Assembly (NCBI GenBank): GCA_030562215.1
Contig: JAUPFL010000002.1
Coordinates: 1,116,001 to 1,180,000, forward strand
Reading direction: 5' to 3'
Length of the DNA stretch: 64,000 bases
Source: Peribacillus frigoritolerans
Lineage (GTDB): Bacteria; Bacillota; Bacilli; Bacillales; DSM-1321
Below are positions 39,261-49,986 of this stretch, piece by piece. The notes under the pieces are model-generated. The model saw only the letters and a list, made by a program, of their open reading frames with translations, did not search any database and was not told where the DNA came from. Made by a program: the position numbers and the translations under genes. The number at the start of each line of letters is the position of its first letter. The stretch's first letter is position 1.

Positions 39261-40778
39261 ATGACAAAAAAGGGTATCGATCTGATGGAAAAAGAGTTTA
39301 AAGAGTATGTAAAGAAAATCTCGGCGTATAATGAAGCACTCGCGTTAATTTTTTGGGATTTGCGTACAGGTGCACCGAAAAAGGGAGTTGAGCAGCGTTC
39401 CGAAGTTATCGGCGTCCTTTCCTCCGAAGTGTTTAATATGAGCACAAGTAAAGAAATGGAATCCTTCATTGCAGAACTTTCGATGGAGAAGGCCTCTCTT
39501 AGTGAAACTACTAATAAAATGGTGCAAGAGTGTAAGAAAGAGTTTGAAAGGAATAAGAAAATTCCTGCAAACGAATATAAGGAATTCGTCATTTTACAAT
39601 CGCGTTCTGAAAGTGCATGGGAAGAGGCAAGGGAAAAAGCTGATTTTTCTTTATTTCAACCTTATCTGGAGCAAATTGTAGCTTATACACGTAGGTTCGT
39701 AGAGTACTGGGGATATGAAGGGACGAAATATAATACCCTTTTGGATATGTATGAACCAGGCATGACTGTAGATATACTTGACAGCGTATTCAGTGACCTT
39801 CGGTCGAGCATCGTCCCTTTGGTAAAACAGATTTCAAAAAGCGAACATAAACCTGAAACAGTGTTCCTTTATAAAGAATTTCCAAAAGAAAAACAGCATA
39901 AACTCAACTTGGAAATATTAAAACAGCTAGGATACGATTTCAAGGCTGGCAGGCTGGATGAAACAGTTCACCCTTTTGAAATAAGAATGAATAGGGGCGA
40001 TGTCCGGGTGACGACCCGATACGATGAAAGTGATTTTAGGGGTGCAATCTTTGGTACCATCCATGAATGTGGACATGCCATTTATGAGCAGAATATCGCC
40101 AAAGAGTTAACCGGAACACTTCTTGATTGCGGGACATCCATGGGAATCCATGAATCACAATCTTTGTTTTTCGAAAACTTCATTGGACGGAACCATAGCT
40201 TCTGGAAAAATAAATTCTCCTTATTAAAAGAATATGCCCCCGAACAATTCAATGACGTGACGCTGGATGAATTTTACCGGGGCATAAACGAATCGAAACC
40301 ATCGTTCATCCGTATTGAAGCAGATGAACTGACGTATCCTCTACATATTATGATTCGGTATGAACTGGAAAAGGCTCTCTTTAATGGAGAACTTGAAGTG
40401 AAGGATTTACCGGAAGTCTGGAATGAAAAATACAAGGATTATTTGGGAATTGTTCCTGAAAATGATGCCATGGGCGTGTTGCAAGATGTACACTGGGCAG
40501 ATGGCAGCTTTGGTTATTTCCCTTCTTATGCATTGGGATATATGTATGCAGCCCAAATCAAGCAAGCTATGCTTAAAGATTTGCCTGATTTTGATGGACT
40601 GTTGGAAGCAGATAATATAGCGCCAATCAGGGAATGGCTTAATGAAAAGATACATAAATACGGAAAAACCAAAAAACCTATGGAGATTTTGAAAGAAACG
40701 ACAGGGGAAGGCCTGAATGTTCAGTATTTAATAAAGTATCTTGAAAATAAATATAAAGAAGTTTATAAAATCAAATGA
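39261..40778 (+). CDS. ypwA: M32 family metallocarboxypeptidase (Taq type)
   Basis: 505-residue zinc carboxypeptidase, intact. The HEXXH-type zinc motif is IHECGHAIYEQ, with the downstream metal ligand in MGIHESQSLFFEN and the M32 signatures DVRVTTRYDESDF and VHWADGSFGYFPSYALG. It removes C-terminal residues from peptides in the cytoplasm. The ATG at 39261 is chosen, 8 bp behind GGAAGGAG; an upstream in-frame codon lacks a site. Confidence 0.95.
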   Translation: MTKKGIDLMEKEFKEYVKKISAYNEALALIFWDLRTGAPKKGVEQRSEVIGVLSSEVFNMSTSKEMESFIAELSMEKASLSETTNKMVQECKKEFERNKKIPANEYKEFVILQSRSESAWEEAREKADFSLFQPYLEQIVAYTRRFVEYWGYEGTKYNTLLDMYEPGMTVDILDSVFSDLRSSIVPLVKQISKSEHKPETVFLYKEFPKEKQHKLNLEILKQLGYDFKAGRLDETVHPFEIRMNRGDVRVTTRYDESDFRGAIFGTIHECGHAIYEQNIAKELTGTLLDCGTSMGIHESQSLFFENFIGRNHSFWKNKFSLLKEYAPEQFNDVTLDEFYRGINESKPSFIRIEADELTYPLHIMIRYELEKALFNGELEVKDLPEVWNEKYKDYLGIVPENDAMGVLQDVHWADGSFGYFPSYALGYMYAAQIKQAMLKDLPDFDGLLEADNIAPIREWLNEKIHKYGKTKKPMEILKETTGEGLNVQYLIKYLENKYKEVYKIK

Positions 40779-40785
40779 ATCAAAG

Positions 40786-40827
40786 GAAGAAGGACTTGCA
40801 TTTAATGTCAAAGCCTTCTTCTTTTTT
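40786..40827 (+). terminator. Terminator after ypwA
   Basis: GAAGAAGG (40786-40793) pairs with CCTTCTTC (40814-40821), followed by six T. Confidence 0.75.
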
Positions 40828-41035
40828 ATGGGTGCAAAATGCCAGAAAAAGTTATATGAAGTGGGGGGTTTTTAATGGGAATATCCCATGTTACTTATGC
40901 TTGTGATTTCGCAATTTTCTAATAATACGAATGATGATTTAATTTTTTGAATGAAAGTTCGGTTTTTTTATCGAAAATTACTTTTCAAATAGAGCCAGCA
41001 TTGTTATAATTCATATATTAATAAATATAAAGTTT

Positions 41036-41106
41036 CACTCGTATAATAGCAGGGATATGGCCTGCAAGTTTCTACCGGATTACCGTAAATAATTCGACTA
41101 TGGGTG
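41036..41106 (+). ncRNA. Guanine (purine) riboswitch aptamer
   Basis: The fold matches the xpt aptamer: P1 CACTC (41036-41040) with GGGTG (41102-41106), the loop motifs TATAAT..GATATGG and GTTTCTACC..CCGTAAAT, and CGACTATGGG before P1'. The ligand-pairing base is C (41098) in GACTATG, which selects guanine/hypoxanthine over adenine. It controls xpt-pbuX through the terminator that follows. Confidence 0.95.
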
Positions 41107-41162
41107 AGTAATAGATCTTGTTGCGTAAATGAAGGCTTTTGCTGATTCATTTTTTCATTCAT

Positions 41163-41219
41163 GCCCAAGAAGTATTGCTTCACTCCAAAAAAGTGCCGCA
41201 ATGTTTCTTGGGCTTTTTT
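41163..41219 (+). terminator. Riboswitch-controlled terminator
   Basis: GCCCAAGAA (41163-41171) pairs with TTCTTGGGC (41205-41213) followed by six T. Ligand binding to the aptamer should favour this hairpin. Confidence 0.9.
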
Positions 41220-41280
41220 ATATGCCGGGAAATAATTGCATGGTTTATGGGTAATACATTCAAGATTGGGAGGAACCTTC

Positions 41281-41880
41281 ATGCAACTTTTAAAGGAAAA
41301 AATCTTGTCCGAGGGTCAAGCTTTATCGGAAGACATTTTAAAAGTAGATTCATTCTTAAATCATCAAATGGATCCTATGCTAATGAAAGAAATTGGTAAA
41401 GAATTCGTTAAACGTTTCGAACAAAAGGAAATAACGAAAGTGCTGACGATTGAATCTTCAGGCATTGGGCCTGGTTTGATGGCTGCCCTGGAATTGGAAG
41501 TTCCGCTCATTTTTGCCCGTAAACGTAAATCACTTACTTTAACAAATGATTTAGTGACGGCGTCCGTTCATTCCTATACAAAAAAAGAAACCAATACCAT
41601 AACCGTATCCAATAAATATATTGAAGCTGGAGATAAGGTTTTGATCATCGATGACTTCCTTGCTGTCGGACAGGCTGCCCGGGGCTTGGTGGAAATCTGT
41701 AAGCAGGTTGGAGCAGAAGTGGCCGGAATCGGCATCGTGATTGAAAAAGCATTCCAAAGTGGTGGTAAGGATCTTAGGGAACAAGGTTTCCAAGTGGAAT
41801 CACTTGCACGAATTGCTGAGTTGAAATTCGGTGAGATAACGTTCGCCGATGAAAAGGAAGGAGCAGCAGTCAATGTCTAA
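41281..41880 (+). CDS. xpt: Xanthine phosphoribosyltransferase
   Basis: 199 residues, intact; converts xanthine and PRPP to XMP in purine salvage. The PRPP-binding signature is [17 protein letters not shown], preceded by the conserved [15 protein letters not shown]. The ATG at 41281 follows GGGAGG. Its stop overlaps the start of pbuX by 8 bp. Expression is controlled by the upstream guanine riboswitch. Confidence 0.95.
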   Translation: MQLLKEKILSEGQALSEDILKVDSFLNHQMDPMLMKEIGKEFVKRFEQKEITKVLTIESSGIGPGLMAALELEVPLIFARKRKSLTLTNDLVTASVHSYTKKETNTITVSNKYIEAGDKVLIIDDFLAVGQAARGLVEICKQVGAEVAGIGIVIEKAFQSGGKDLREQGFQVESLARIAELKFGEITFADEKEGAAVNV

Positions 41881-43185
41881 TCAATCACCATTAAAAGTTG
41901 CTTCATTAGGATTACAACATGTTCTTGCCATGTATGCCGGTGCAGTCGTCATTCCCTTGATAGTCGGTGGGGCGCTGGGATTGACTGCAGCGCAGTTAAC
42001 TTATTTAGTTTCGATAGACATTTTGATGTGCGGGATAGCAACTTTATTGCAAGTGTGGAAAAATAAATTCTTTGGAATTGGGCTTCCGGTCGTCCTGGGC
42101 TGCACATTCACAGCAGTTAGCCCGATGATTGCAATTGGTACGCAATATGGAATCAATTCCATTTATGGATCTATTTTGGCGTCGGGTTTAATCGTCATTA
42201 TCATAAGTAAGTTCTTCGGAAAACTGGCGAGGTTCTTCCGCCCATTGTCACTGGATCGGTCGTTTTGATTATTGGCATTACGCTCATTCCTGTTGCCATC
42301 AACAACCTCGGTGGAGGCCAGGGAGCTGCTGATTTCGGAGACTTGAACAACGTAGCTCTTGGTTTTGGAACTTTGTTATTCATCATATTCATGTATAAAT
42401 TCTCGACGGGATTTGTCCGCTCCATTTCTATTTTATTGGGGCTGTTAGTCGGAACCTTTGCAGCCTTCTTCCTTGGAAAAGTGGATTTTAGCTCGGTTGT
42501 CAGTGCCAATTGGCTGCATATGCCACATTTTTTCTACTTTGGAACTCCGACATTCAACGTCACGGCAATCATTACAATGACATTGGTGGCGATCGTCAGC
42601 TTGGTGGAATCGACTGGTGTTTATTATGCTCTTGGTGAAATCACGGACAAAGAGATTTCAGAAGACGACCTAGCTCGCGGATATCGTGCTGAAGGTCTGG
42701 CCATCATGATTGGCGGCTTGTTCAATTCGTTTCCGTATACGGCATTTTCACAAAATGTCGGTTTGATTCAATTGTCGGGCATTAAAACAAGGAATGTCAT
42801 ATACACAACAGCGGGCATTCTCATTTTCATTGGATTTGTTCCAAAAATCGGTGCATTTACGACAATTATCCCTTCATCCGTACTTGGCGGTGCAATGGTT
42901 GCGATGTTCGGGATGGTAATTGCCGCTGGAATTAAGATGTTGAGCAAAGTGGATTTTGCTTCTCAAGAAAATTTATTGATCATCGCTTGTTCAGTAGGGA
43001 TGGGACTTGGGGTGACCGTCGTTCCTGAGCTATTTGCACAAATTCCGGAAAGCTTTCAAATCTTAACGGAAAATGGTATTGTAGCCGGAAGTTTGACAGC
43101 CATTTTCTTGAATATCGTCTTTAACATCGTCCCTACAAAAGGGAAAGTGAAGGAAGCGCGTATTGAAGGGCAAAATGTAGCTTGA
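41873..43185 (+). CDS. pbuX: Xanthine permease (one frameshift)
   Basis: About 437-residue nucleobase:cation symporter (NCS2/NAT family) with 12-14 membrane segments. [20 protein letters not shown] and [17 protein letters not shown] (substrate-site helix) are diagnostic, and [17 protein letters not shown] is the NAT signature region. A missing C near 42240 breaks [15 protein letters not shown]. It is translationally coupled to xpt (8-bp overlap, GAAGGAG site) and shares the guanine riboswitch. Confidence 0.9.
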
Positions 43186-43228
43186 TTAAAAATAGATTCG
43201 TAATCTTGATAGATTCACCCGTTTACAC

Positions 43229-43268
43229 GCCCAAAATCCTCTGGTGATGAGGATTTTGGGCATTTTTT
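43229..43268 (+). terminator. Terminator after pbuX
   Basis: GCCCAAAATCCTC (43229-43241) pairs exactly with GAGGATTTTGGGC (43249-43261), followed by a T-run. Confidence 0.9.
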
Positions 43269-43383
43269 CGTTTAGGCAGAAGCATATCATTAATAATGAA
43301 ATTGGAGTTTTGTCAGATAAAAGGAAACTCTCTTCACTTTTTGAATATATTGATAGTATATGTTCAGGAAAGTAGTGATAGGG

Positions 43384-43517
43384 ATGGAGAAAAATATTGT
43401 ATTCATTGCCGGACCATACTAAGTCAGGAGTATAGGTGCAGTGTGTGTGGAAAAGAGGAGTTTCAAAATATCATTATACAAGTGCAAAATCAATCTTCAG
43501 TGAAGAAAGAAGACTGA
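43384..43517 (+). CDS. Small CXXC/CXXC zinc-ribbon-like protein (one inferred frameshift)
   Basis: If one A is missing from the A-run at 43390-43394, an ORF of 44 residues starts at the ATG at 43384: MEKKYCIHC, then SQEYRCSVCGKEEFQ and a polar tail. Two CXXC knuckles suggest a bound zinc. AGGAAAG lies 14 bp upstream. Without the correction the Cys-rich frame has no good start. I do not know the family. Confidence 0.5.
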
Positions 43518-43524
43518 AAGCGCC

Positions 43525-43553
43525 CCCTTACCGATTATAGGTAAGGGGTTTTA
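43525..43553. terminator. Terminator between the zinc-ribbon ORF and the CheX-like gene
   Basis: CCCCTTACC (43525-43533) pairs with GGTAAGGGG (43541-43549), followed by TTTT. Confidence 0.7.
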
Positions 43554-43968
43554 TAATATCGTGAATACAATTCGATCATTAAGATGATATGAAGGGTACC
43601 CACGCTTTTAATGAAATGGGTAAATGGATTGCTGGATTGCTTCATGGAACCCATTCATTTTGCTAGTGCCCCCAATGACGTTTGGCGGTGGAATATCAAT
43701 CAATGCTTTGTTTCTGTTAAAGAGGTGGCAATGTTACCGGCAAGCATGCTGCCGAATACTGCTGCAAAAGATTCAAGCTTTTCACCTTCTAACGGCATGC
43801 CAAACATGCTTTCATCTATTTTACTCATCCATCCGTTTGTACCCTCAATCATTAAGTCCGTTATTCCTTTTTCTTTTGGACATTCAAAAGCCGTACCTCA
43901 TAAGACAGCCTTTCGAACAGGAATCCATTAGCGTCATTATTGGCATGATAGGTGATATCCGTGGGAGA
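43536..43968 (-). pseudogene. CheX-like (chemotaxis phosphatase fold) gene with an internal inversion
   Basis: The minus strand from about 43855 down encodes the second half of a CheX-like domain: LMIEGTNGWMSKIDESMFGM, FAAVFGSMLAGNIATSLTE, LIDIPPPNVIGGTSKMNGF and, after another shift, VGTLHIILMIEL, with a stop at 43536. The expected first half, DIQKPYLIRQPFEQES and SVIIGMIGDIRGR, is instead read on the plus strand at about 43879-43968. Inverting about 43856-43968 would join GDIRGR to LMIEGT in the usual order. Homopolymer indels also occur, for example near 43686 and 43631. The gene is therefore broken, invertible or misassembled. No convincing start codon is seen. Confidence 0.55.
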
Positions 43969-44137
43969 TGTTCCTTCGCTTGTATGGTTATGTTCTCTTA
44001 TAGGTTTTTTTACCCATTTTTTTAGAAAAAAAGAAAAATATTATTAAATGCCTATAAATATAACCATTTAGCTATAAAGCATAATTGATATCCTGGTGGG
44101 TATATTAACCATATCATGAATAATTAGGGGTGGAATC

Positions 44138-45226
44138 ATGCCGTATTTATTATCTGCATCACATGTAAAGCTCCCACATTTACTTTCACAGGAAAAAATC
44201 ATGGAATTTTCGAGAGAAATATTTGGAGCATCATTTAAGAATATAGAACGGTTACTAAAGGCATTTAAGAATGGACAAGTGAAAAATCGTTATTTTTCAA
44301 ATGATCTCGATTGGTTTAAAGAGGATCATTCTTTTGCCGATCGGAATGATTTATATATACAGCAGGCAGTAAAGTTTGGGAAAGAAGCAATAGAAAAATG
44401 CTTAGCCAACACAGAATTTTTAAAAGAAGAACTGCAGGCAAACGAGCTAGATGCTTTCTTTTTTTATCTCAAGCACGGGGATTGCCACCCCGACCATTGA
44501 TGCCAGGATAATGAATGAACTTCCATTTAGCCCGCATACTAAAAGGATTCCGATTTGGGGGCTTGGCTGTGCAGGGGGAGCGAGTGGCCTATCGCGTGCT
44601 TTTGAATATTGCAAAGCATACCCTAATGCGAAGGTCATTGTTTTAAGCGTGGAGTTATGCAGTCTGACATTTCAAAGGAATGATATCTCCAAAAGCAATT
44701 TAATTGGAACTTCCTTATTTTCCGACGGGGTAAGCTGTATTTTGGTTTGCGGTGATGAAGTGCCGCATGAACAGTTTTCAAAAAAGTAAGACATTTGCAA
44801 TTTTTGGATTCGCAATCGACGCTTATGCCGGATTCATTGGATGTAATGGGTTGGGATGTTAAAGATCAAGGGTTATACGTCATCTTTTCGAAAGATATCC
44901 CTACAATCATCAAGGATTGGCTTAAACCGAATGTCCAAGAGTTCTTAATGGAGAATGGTTTCGATCTAAACGATATAAAAGATTTCATCGCCCATCCTGG
45001 AGGCAAGAAAGTAATTGATGCTTATCACGAAGCCCTCGGGTTCGATGAAAGCATGACGGCAGAGTCAATGGGCGTATTGCGTGAATTTGGCAATATGTCC
45101 TCAGCAACTATTTTGTACGTTCTGGAGAGGTTCATGCAGCGGGGCGGGAATAAAGGTGAGGTGGGCCTGGCTGCTGCATTAGGGCCTGGGTTTTCATCTG
45201 AACTTGTGTTAATGAGGTGGAAGTGA
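44138..45226 (+). CDS. bcsA: Type III polyketide synthase (chalcone synthase-like BcsA/BpsA) (two frameshifts)
   Basis: About 362 residues. The nucleophile Cys is in WGLGCAGGASGLSRAFEYC; the catalytic His and Asn lie in FIAHPGGKKVIDAY and EFGNMSSATI. An extra T near 44460 (DAFFFISSTGIATPT expected) and a missing A near 44788 interrupt it. In B. subtilis BpsA makes long-chain alkylpyrones from fatty acyl and malonyl units and the neighbouring methyltransferase modifies them. The same pair is present here. Confidence 0.85.
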
Positions 45227-45755
45227 TGATCTTCGCCATTTTCATTATCTTGATCGCTATACAGCGCCTTGTTGAATTATATATCGCCAAACAAAATGAA
45301 ATACAGCTGAAATCTGAAGGAGCAGTAGAATACGGTAAGTCCCATTACAGATGGATGGTTCTAATGCATCTTAGTTTTTTATCGTTCTCATTATTGAAGT
45401 GGTCGCGCTTGAAAGGGATATGTCTGGACTTTGGCCAATTTGGCTGACCCTTTTTCTAATTATGCAGTCAGGCAGGATTTGGGTAATCCGTTCATTGGGA
45501 AAACATTGGAATACAAAAATCATAGTGGTTCCTGATGCCGATGTAGTCATTAAAGGTCCTTATAAATTTTTTAGACATCCGAACTATATCATAGTGGCAA
45601 CTGAGATTTTAGTTATTTCCTTATTATTCAATGCATATTATACTGCTATCATCTTTAGTTTATTGAATGTTTGGATGATGACGGTAAGAATCCCACTGGA
45701 GGAGAAGGCATTAAAGGAACATACGGAATATTCTACGGTTTTTAAGGGAAAATAA
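45226..45755 (+). CDS. ypbQ: Isoprenylcysteine carboxyl methyltransferase-family protein YpbQ (BpsB) (one frameshift)
   Basis: About 176 residues with four to five membrane segments. GPYKFFRHPNYIIVATEI and RIPLEEKALKEH are the ICMT-family cofactor and ligand motifs. In B. subtilis YpbQ/BpsB O-methylates the alkylpyrones made by BcsA/BpsA. A missing T near 45395 splits it. The ATG at 45226 overlaps the bcsA stop by one base (TGATG) and follows GAGGTGG, showing translational coupling. Confidence 0.85.
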
Positions 45756-45776
45756 TAAAAAAATTTAATTACTTAT

Positions 45777-45831
45777 TGAAAATGATTATCGTTCGTGATA
45801 AGATTCTAAATGAAGATGAAAATTATTCTCA
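45777..45831. promoter_or_regulatory. Two Fur-box-like sites
   Basis: TGAAAATGATTATCG (45777-45791) and TGAAAATTATTCTCA (45817-45831) each match 13 of 15 positions of the Bacillus 7-1-7 Fur box TGATAATNATTATCA (N counted as a match). They lie 40 bp apart (start to start) and upstream of the 52-residue membrane peptide at 45904, suggesting iron repression. Confidence 0.55.
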
Positions 45832-45903
45832 TTCGGATTTCTATAATTTATTTTAAAACTAAAAACTAAAAGCTAATCAATATATAAGAGGATGGTGTTG
45901 GTA

Positions 45904-46062
45904 ATGGTTTGGGTATTCATTTTATTGACAATCGCTACATATGGTTTTGTGATGAAATATGTATTGGCTAATATTCAAAAACCGGCAAAGGCAGTAAAAC
46001 CTTATACCGAGTCACCAATGGAAAACCGAGCTGCTTTTAACCCCGCCCCAACAACCAGGTAA
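45904..46062 (+). CDS. Small single-pass membrane protein, possibly Fur-regulated
   Basis: 52 residues: MVWVFILLTIATYGFVMKYV forms one N-terminal membrane helix, followed by a hydrophilic basic tail with YTESPMENRAAFNP. A GAGGATGG site lies 12 bp upstream of the ATG and a hairpin terminator overlaps the stop. The two Fur-box-like sites upstream suggest induction in iron limitation. I do not recognise a named family. Confidence 0.6.
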   Translation: MVWVFILLTIATYGFVMKYVLANIQKPAKAVKPYTESPMENRAAFNPAPTTR

Positions 46063-46088
46063 AAATCCTGGTTTTTTTTTTTTTTTTT
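46053..46088 (+). terminator. Terminator of the small membrane protein
   Basis: AACCAGG (46053-46059) pairs with CCTGGTT (46067-46073), followed by a run of 16 or more T. Confidence 0.8.
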
Positions 46089-46122
46089 GCATTCGAAGTC
46101 AATATGATCAAACTGCATGAAT

Positions 46123-46146
46123 CCACCAATTGGTGGTTTTTTTTTT
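46123..46146 (+). terminator. Second hairpin with T-run
   Basis: The palindrome CCACCAATTGGTGG (46123-46136) is followed by ten T. Confidence 0.55.
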
Positions 46147-46260
46147 GAACATGGCAAGTAATGATTCATATAGTAAAAATAAAGCTGACGGTATGAATAA
46201 CAAACGAAATCGTTTACAATAAGAATATCAAAATGAAGATAGATTAAGGGGTATGGATTC

Positions 46261-49200
46261 ATGATTCAAGAAACATTAAAGCAACAGTCCAAATTGGGGA
46301 TTTTGACTGCCATGTATGAGAAATTTCAATCGGCAGGTGATACAGGCAATGCAGATAAAATGAAACAGTTAATCATGAAAGTGAATAAAGAGGAGTTCAT
46401 CATTGCTTTTTGCGGGCATTTTTCCGCGGGGAAATCTAGTATGATCAACTTTCTCCTTGGTGATCAAGTTTTGCCTTCAAGTCCGATTCCAACTAGTGCA
46501 AATACGGTAAAAGTACAAAAAGGGGAAGACTATGCCAAAGTCTTTTACCATCATCAGCCACCAGTCTTATTTCCTGCACCTTATGATTTTAAAGAGGTCA
46601 AGAAATTTGCCAAGGATGGAGATTCAGTATCGGCAATAACGATAAGTTCCAATGATTTTTCACTGCCGGATTCATGTGCGATCATGGATACGCCAGGAAT
46701 CGATTCGACAGACGATGCACATAGAGTTTCTACGGAATCCGCCTTGCATCTAGCTGATGTCGTCTTTTATGTCATGGACTACAATCACGTCCAATCAGAA
46801 GTGAACTTCCTATTCACGAAAGAATTGTTAGAGGCTGAAAAACCGACATACTTAATTATCAATATGATCGATAAGCATGATGAGAACGAGCTTGGCTTTC
46901 AAGACTTCAAGCTTTCTGTTTCTGAAGCATTTGCGAACTGGAATGTATATCCTGATGGTATTTTTTATACATCCGTAAGAGACTTGAACAATAGCGAAAA
47001 TGAAATAGAAGTGGTCAAGCAATTCATATATGAAATGGCGGGCAAAGGTTTGAATGATGGGAAAGATGCCATCATGCAATCGGCTAATGCCCTTGTCGAA
47101 AGGCATCTTAATTGGCTGAAGGAGCAGTATGAAGAGGAACATGCCGATGATTTTGAAGTATTATCAGAACTTCCTCATGAAGAAAGAATGCACCTGACGA
47201 ATCAGGTGGACAGCCTATTGAAAGAAAAAAATCATTAACTGGACGCATAGGGGAAATCAAGGTCCAATATGCTGATGCATTAGAAACCATTTTGAAAGGT
47301 GCATACATCATGCCCGCGGCTACACGGGACCTAGGTAAATCTTTCTTGGAATCGGCTCAGCCGGACTTTAAAATGGGTCTATTATTTGCGAAGAAAAAAA
47401 CGGATGCCGAACGTGAGGCACGGATCAAGGCGTTCTTGAGCGATCTGCAAGAAAAGGTAAAAACCCAGCTTGAATGGCATCTTAAAGAACTGGCGGTTAA
47501 AACGCTTAATCAAGCGGAAATCCATGATTCAACGCTTGAAAGTAAGGCTCAGGCACTTCAGATCGAGGTAACGGAATCTTACATAAAAAACTCTTTGAAG
47601 CCTCAAGTCGATATTACGGGTGAATACGTTTTAAACTATACGAATGATTTGGCATCGGCCATCAAAAAGAAAGCACGTGATGTATCAGAAGGATTTTTGA
47701 ATGATATGGTTACCGTTATGGATGGAATGGTGGAACAGCAGTCTATATCCATCGATAAGGAACTTGAAGGTTTTTCTGAATTTGCGGAAGCTCTTAAAGT
47801 TACTGCTGCAATGAACGCGGAAATCCAGTACCAAACGGAACGTTTAGAGGCCATCGCCCATCAAACTGAATCATTAGTCGATGAGCGCGATATCGATATG
47901 CTGTTAACGCAATGGAATGAAGAGGAAAAAATATTACAGTCAAAATCATGAATACCGATAATGAAAGTAATTCTAGGTCCGTCAACGAACAACCTGAAAC
48001 GGATCATGTTAAAGAAATCAAGGAAACTGTACCTACCGTGACCGTTTCTTCATCTGATGCTACTGATTTACGCGGAAAAGAAAAGCTGATGGAAACTGCA
48101 ACGAGTCTAAAACAGGCGGCCAAGCTGATCCAACCTCTGAGAGGGTTTCAATCACTTTATAAAGAATTGAAAGAGAAGGCAAATCGCTTGGAACAACAGA
48201 CGTTCACGGTTGCCCTCTTCGGTGCATTCAGTGCGGGAAAATCTTCCTTTGCCAATGCGTTGATGGGAGAAAGCGTCCTTCCTGTATCACCAAATCCGAC
48301 AACTGCCGCAATCAACAAAATCATGTCTTCGGACGCTGAGCATCCACATGGAACGGCAACCGTCAAATTAAAGACGGAAGCGATGCTGTTGGAAGATGTA
48401 AGCCTGGCGTTGGCAGCTTTTGATAAATCGGCCAAGACTCTAGATGAAGCTCTTCAACTAGCAGGGCAAATCATTGCGAAGGCGGGGGAAGTTGATAAGG
48501 GTAAAACGCATTTATCGTTTCTTAGGGCGTTTCATCAAGGGCTTCCCGAGTACCAGAATGATTTAGGAAATGTGGTTACGGTAGACCTTGAAGGATTTAA
48601 ACGTTTTGCTGCAGAAGAATCCAAGTCATGTCTTGTTGATCTGATTGAATTGCGTTATGACTGTGAAATGACAAAGCAGGGGATGGTCCTTGTTGACACT
48701 CCTGGGGCCGATTCGATAAATGCACGACATACAGGAGCAGCTTTCGAATATATTAAGAATTCGGACGCCATCCTATTTGTGACCTATTATAATCACCCAT
48801 TTTCACGGGCAGACAGGGAGTTCCTGATACAGCTTGGACGTGTGAAAGATTCTTTCGCTATGGATAAGATGTTTTTCATCGTCAATGCCGTCGACCTGGC
48901 ACAAACGACTGACGAATTGGACGAAGTGATGGATTATGTCACAGATCAATTGAATGGATTCGGAATCCGTTTTCCAAAACTGTTCCCGCTTACGAGTAAG
49001 GGGGCGTTGATGGAAAAACAAACGCCTGGTTCGTTTAAGCATTCATTCCTTCCAAATAGCGGAATCATGGAATTCCAAGGCCAATTCGATTCTTTCATAG
49101 AAAACGATTTAACTGGACTTGCAATTGAATCGGCTCAAGCGGCTGTAAAAAGAACCGAAGAACTGCTAAGAGATGTAATTACAGCTTCCAGGCAGGATGA

Positions 49201-49971
49201 AAAAGCGAAACGAAATGCCCTGGAGACCCTTTCCCATGAGTCACAGGCCATTTCGGAACTCCTTTCAGTAATTAAAGGGGATGCCGAAAAGCAACGGTTG
49301 AAAAAAGAGATAGACGAATTGACTTTCTATAGTAAACAACGGGTCTTCTTCCGGTTTAATGATTTCTTCAAAGAATCGTTCAATCCAGCTGTTTTAAAAG
49401 ATGATGGAGGCGATCTGAAAATCATCCTCAAGCAATCGATGAAGAACTTATTGGATGCGTTAGGCTTTGACCTTGCCCAGGAAATGCGGGCAACGGCTTT
49501 AAGGACGGAAATGTTCGTAAATAAATTACTGCATGAGAAACAGAGCAGTTTGCTTCAGCAAATCCAAAAAATAAGAAGAACCCTTTCATTACAGCCATAT
49601 GAACCGAATGAGAGGGAGTCCCTGGAATTTACAGGAGCTTTTGCCCAATTGGATACGGGGGAATTCAAAAAGGAATTGGCATTATTTAAGAATCCAAAAT
49701 CTTTTTTGAAAAAAATGAAAAAGCGAAAATGAGCGAAGGGCTTCAGAAGCGTTTGGATGAACCTGCCCTTTTATATGTAAAAGAACAGGGAGAGAGGATT
49801 TTCGAAATGTATAATGAAGTCCTCGATCAAGAGTTACTCGCAATTCAAAAAGAATTTAAGACGGAAGTATCGGATATCTTTGCAGGTTTACGTGCAGCAT
49901 TGGAGGAAACGGTTGATTTGCCGTATTATGAAAATGCGGTAGCGGAATTGGCTAAAATGCATTCGAAATAG
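46261..49971 (+). CDS. dynA: Dynamin-like protein DynA with two GTPase modules (three frameshifts)
   Basis: About 1237 residues after correction; two tandem dynamin-like units in one chain, as in B. subtilis DynA/YpbR. The first P-loop is CGHFSAGKSSMINF with switch MDTPGIDST, the second is GAFSAGKSSFANAL with VDTPGADS. Missing A's near 47230, near 47926 and near 49727 break the frame. Bacterial dynamins of this type bind and tether membranes, help membrane fusion and protect against pore-forming antibiotics and phage release. The ATG at 46261 follows AAGGGGTATGG. Confidence 0.9.
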
Positions 49972-49986
49972 AAACGGGGTTCATTC

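Noticed and set aside
43611..44025. Two overlapping plus-strand ORFs of 106 and 133 codons
   Set aside because: Most of each is antisense to the CheX-like C-terminal half; only the segment around 43879-43968 looks like genuine protein and is treated under the inversion finding.
46205..46218. Second near-cre sequence before dynA
   Set aside because: A 13-of-14 match on the minus strand, but it overlaps a probable dynA -35 region and there is no metabolic reason for CcpA control; kept only as a note.
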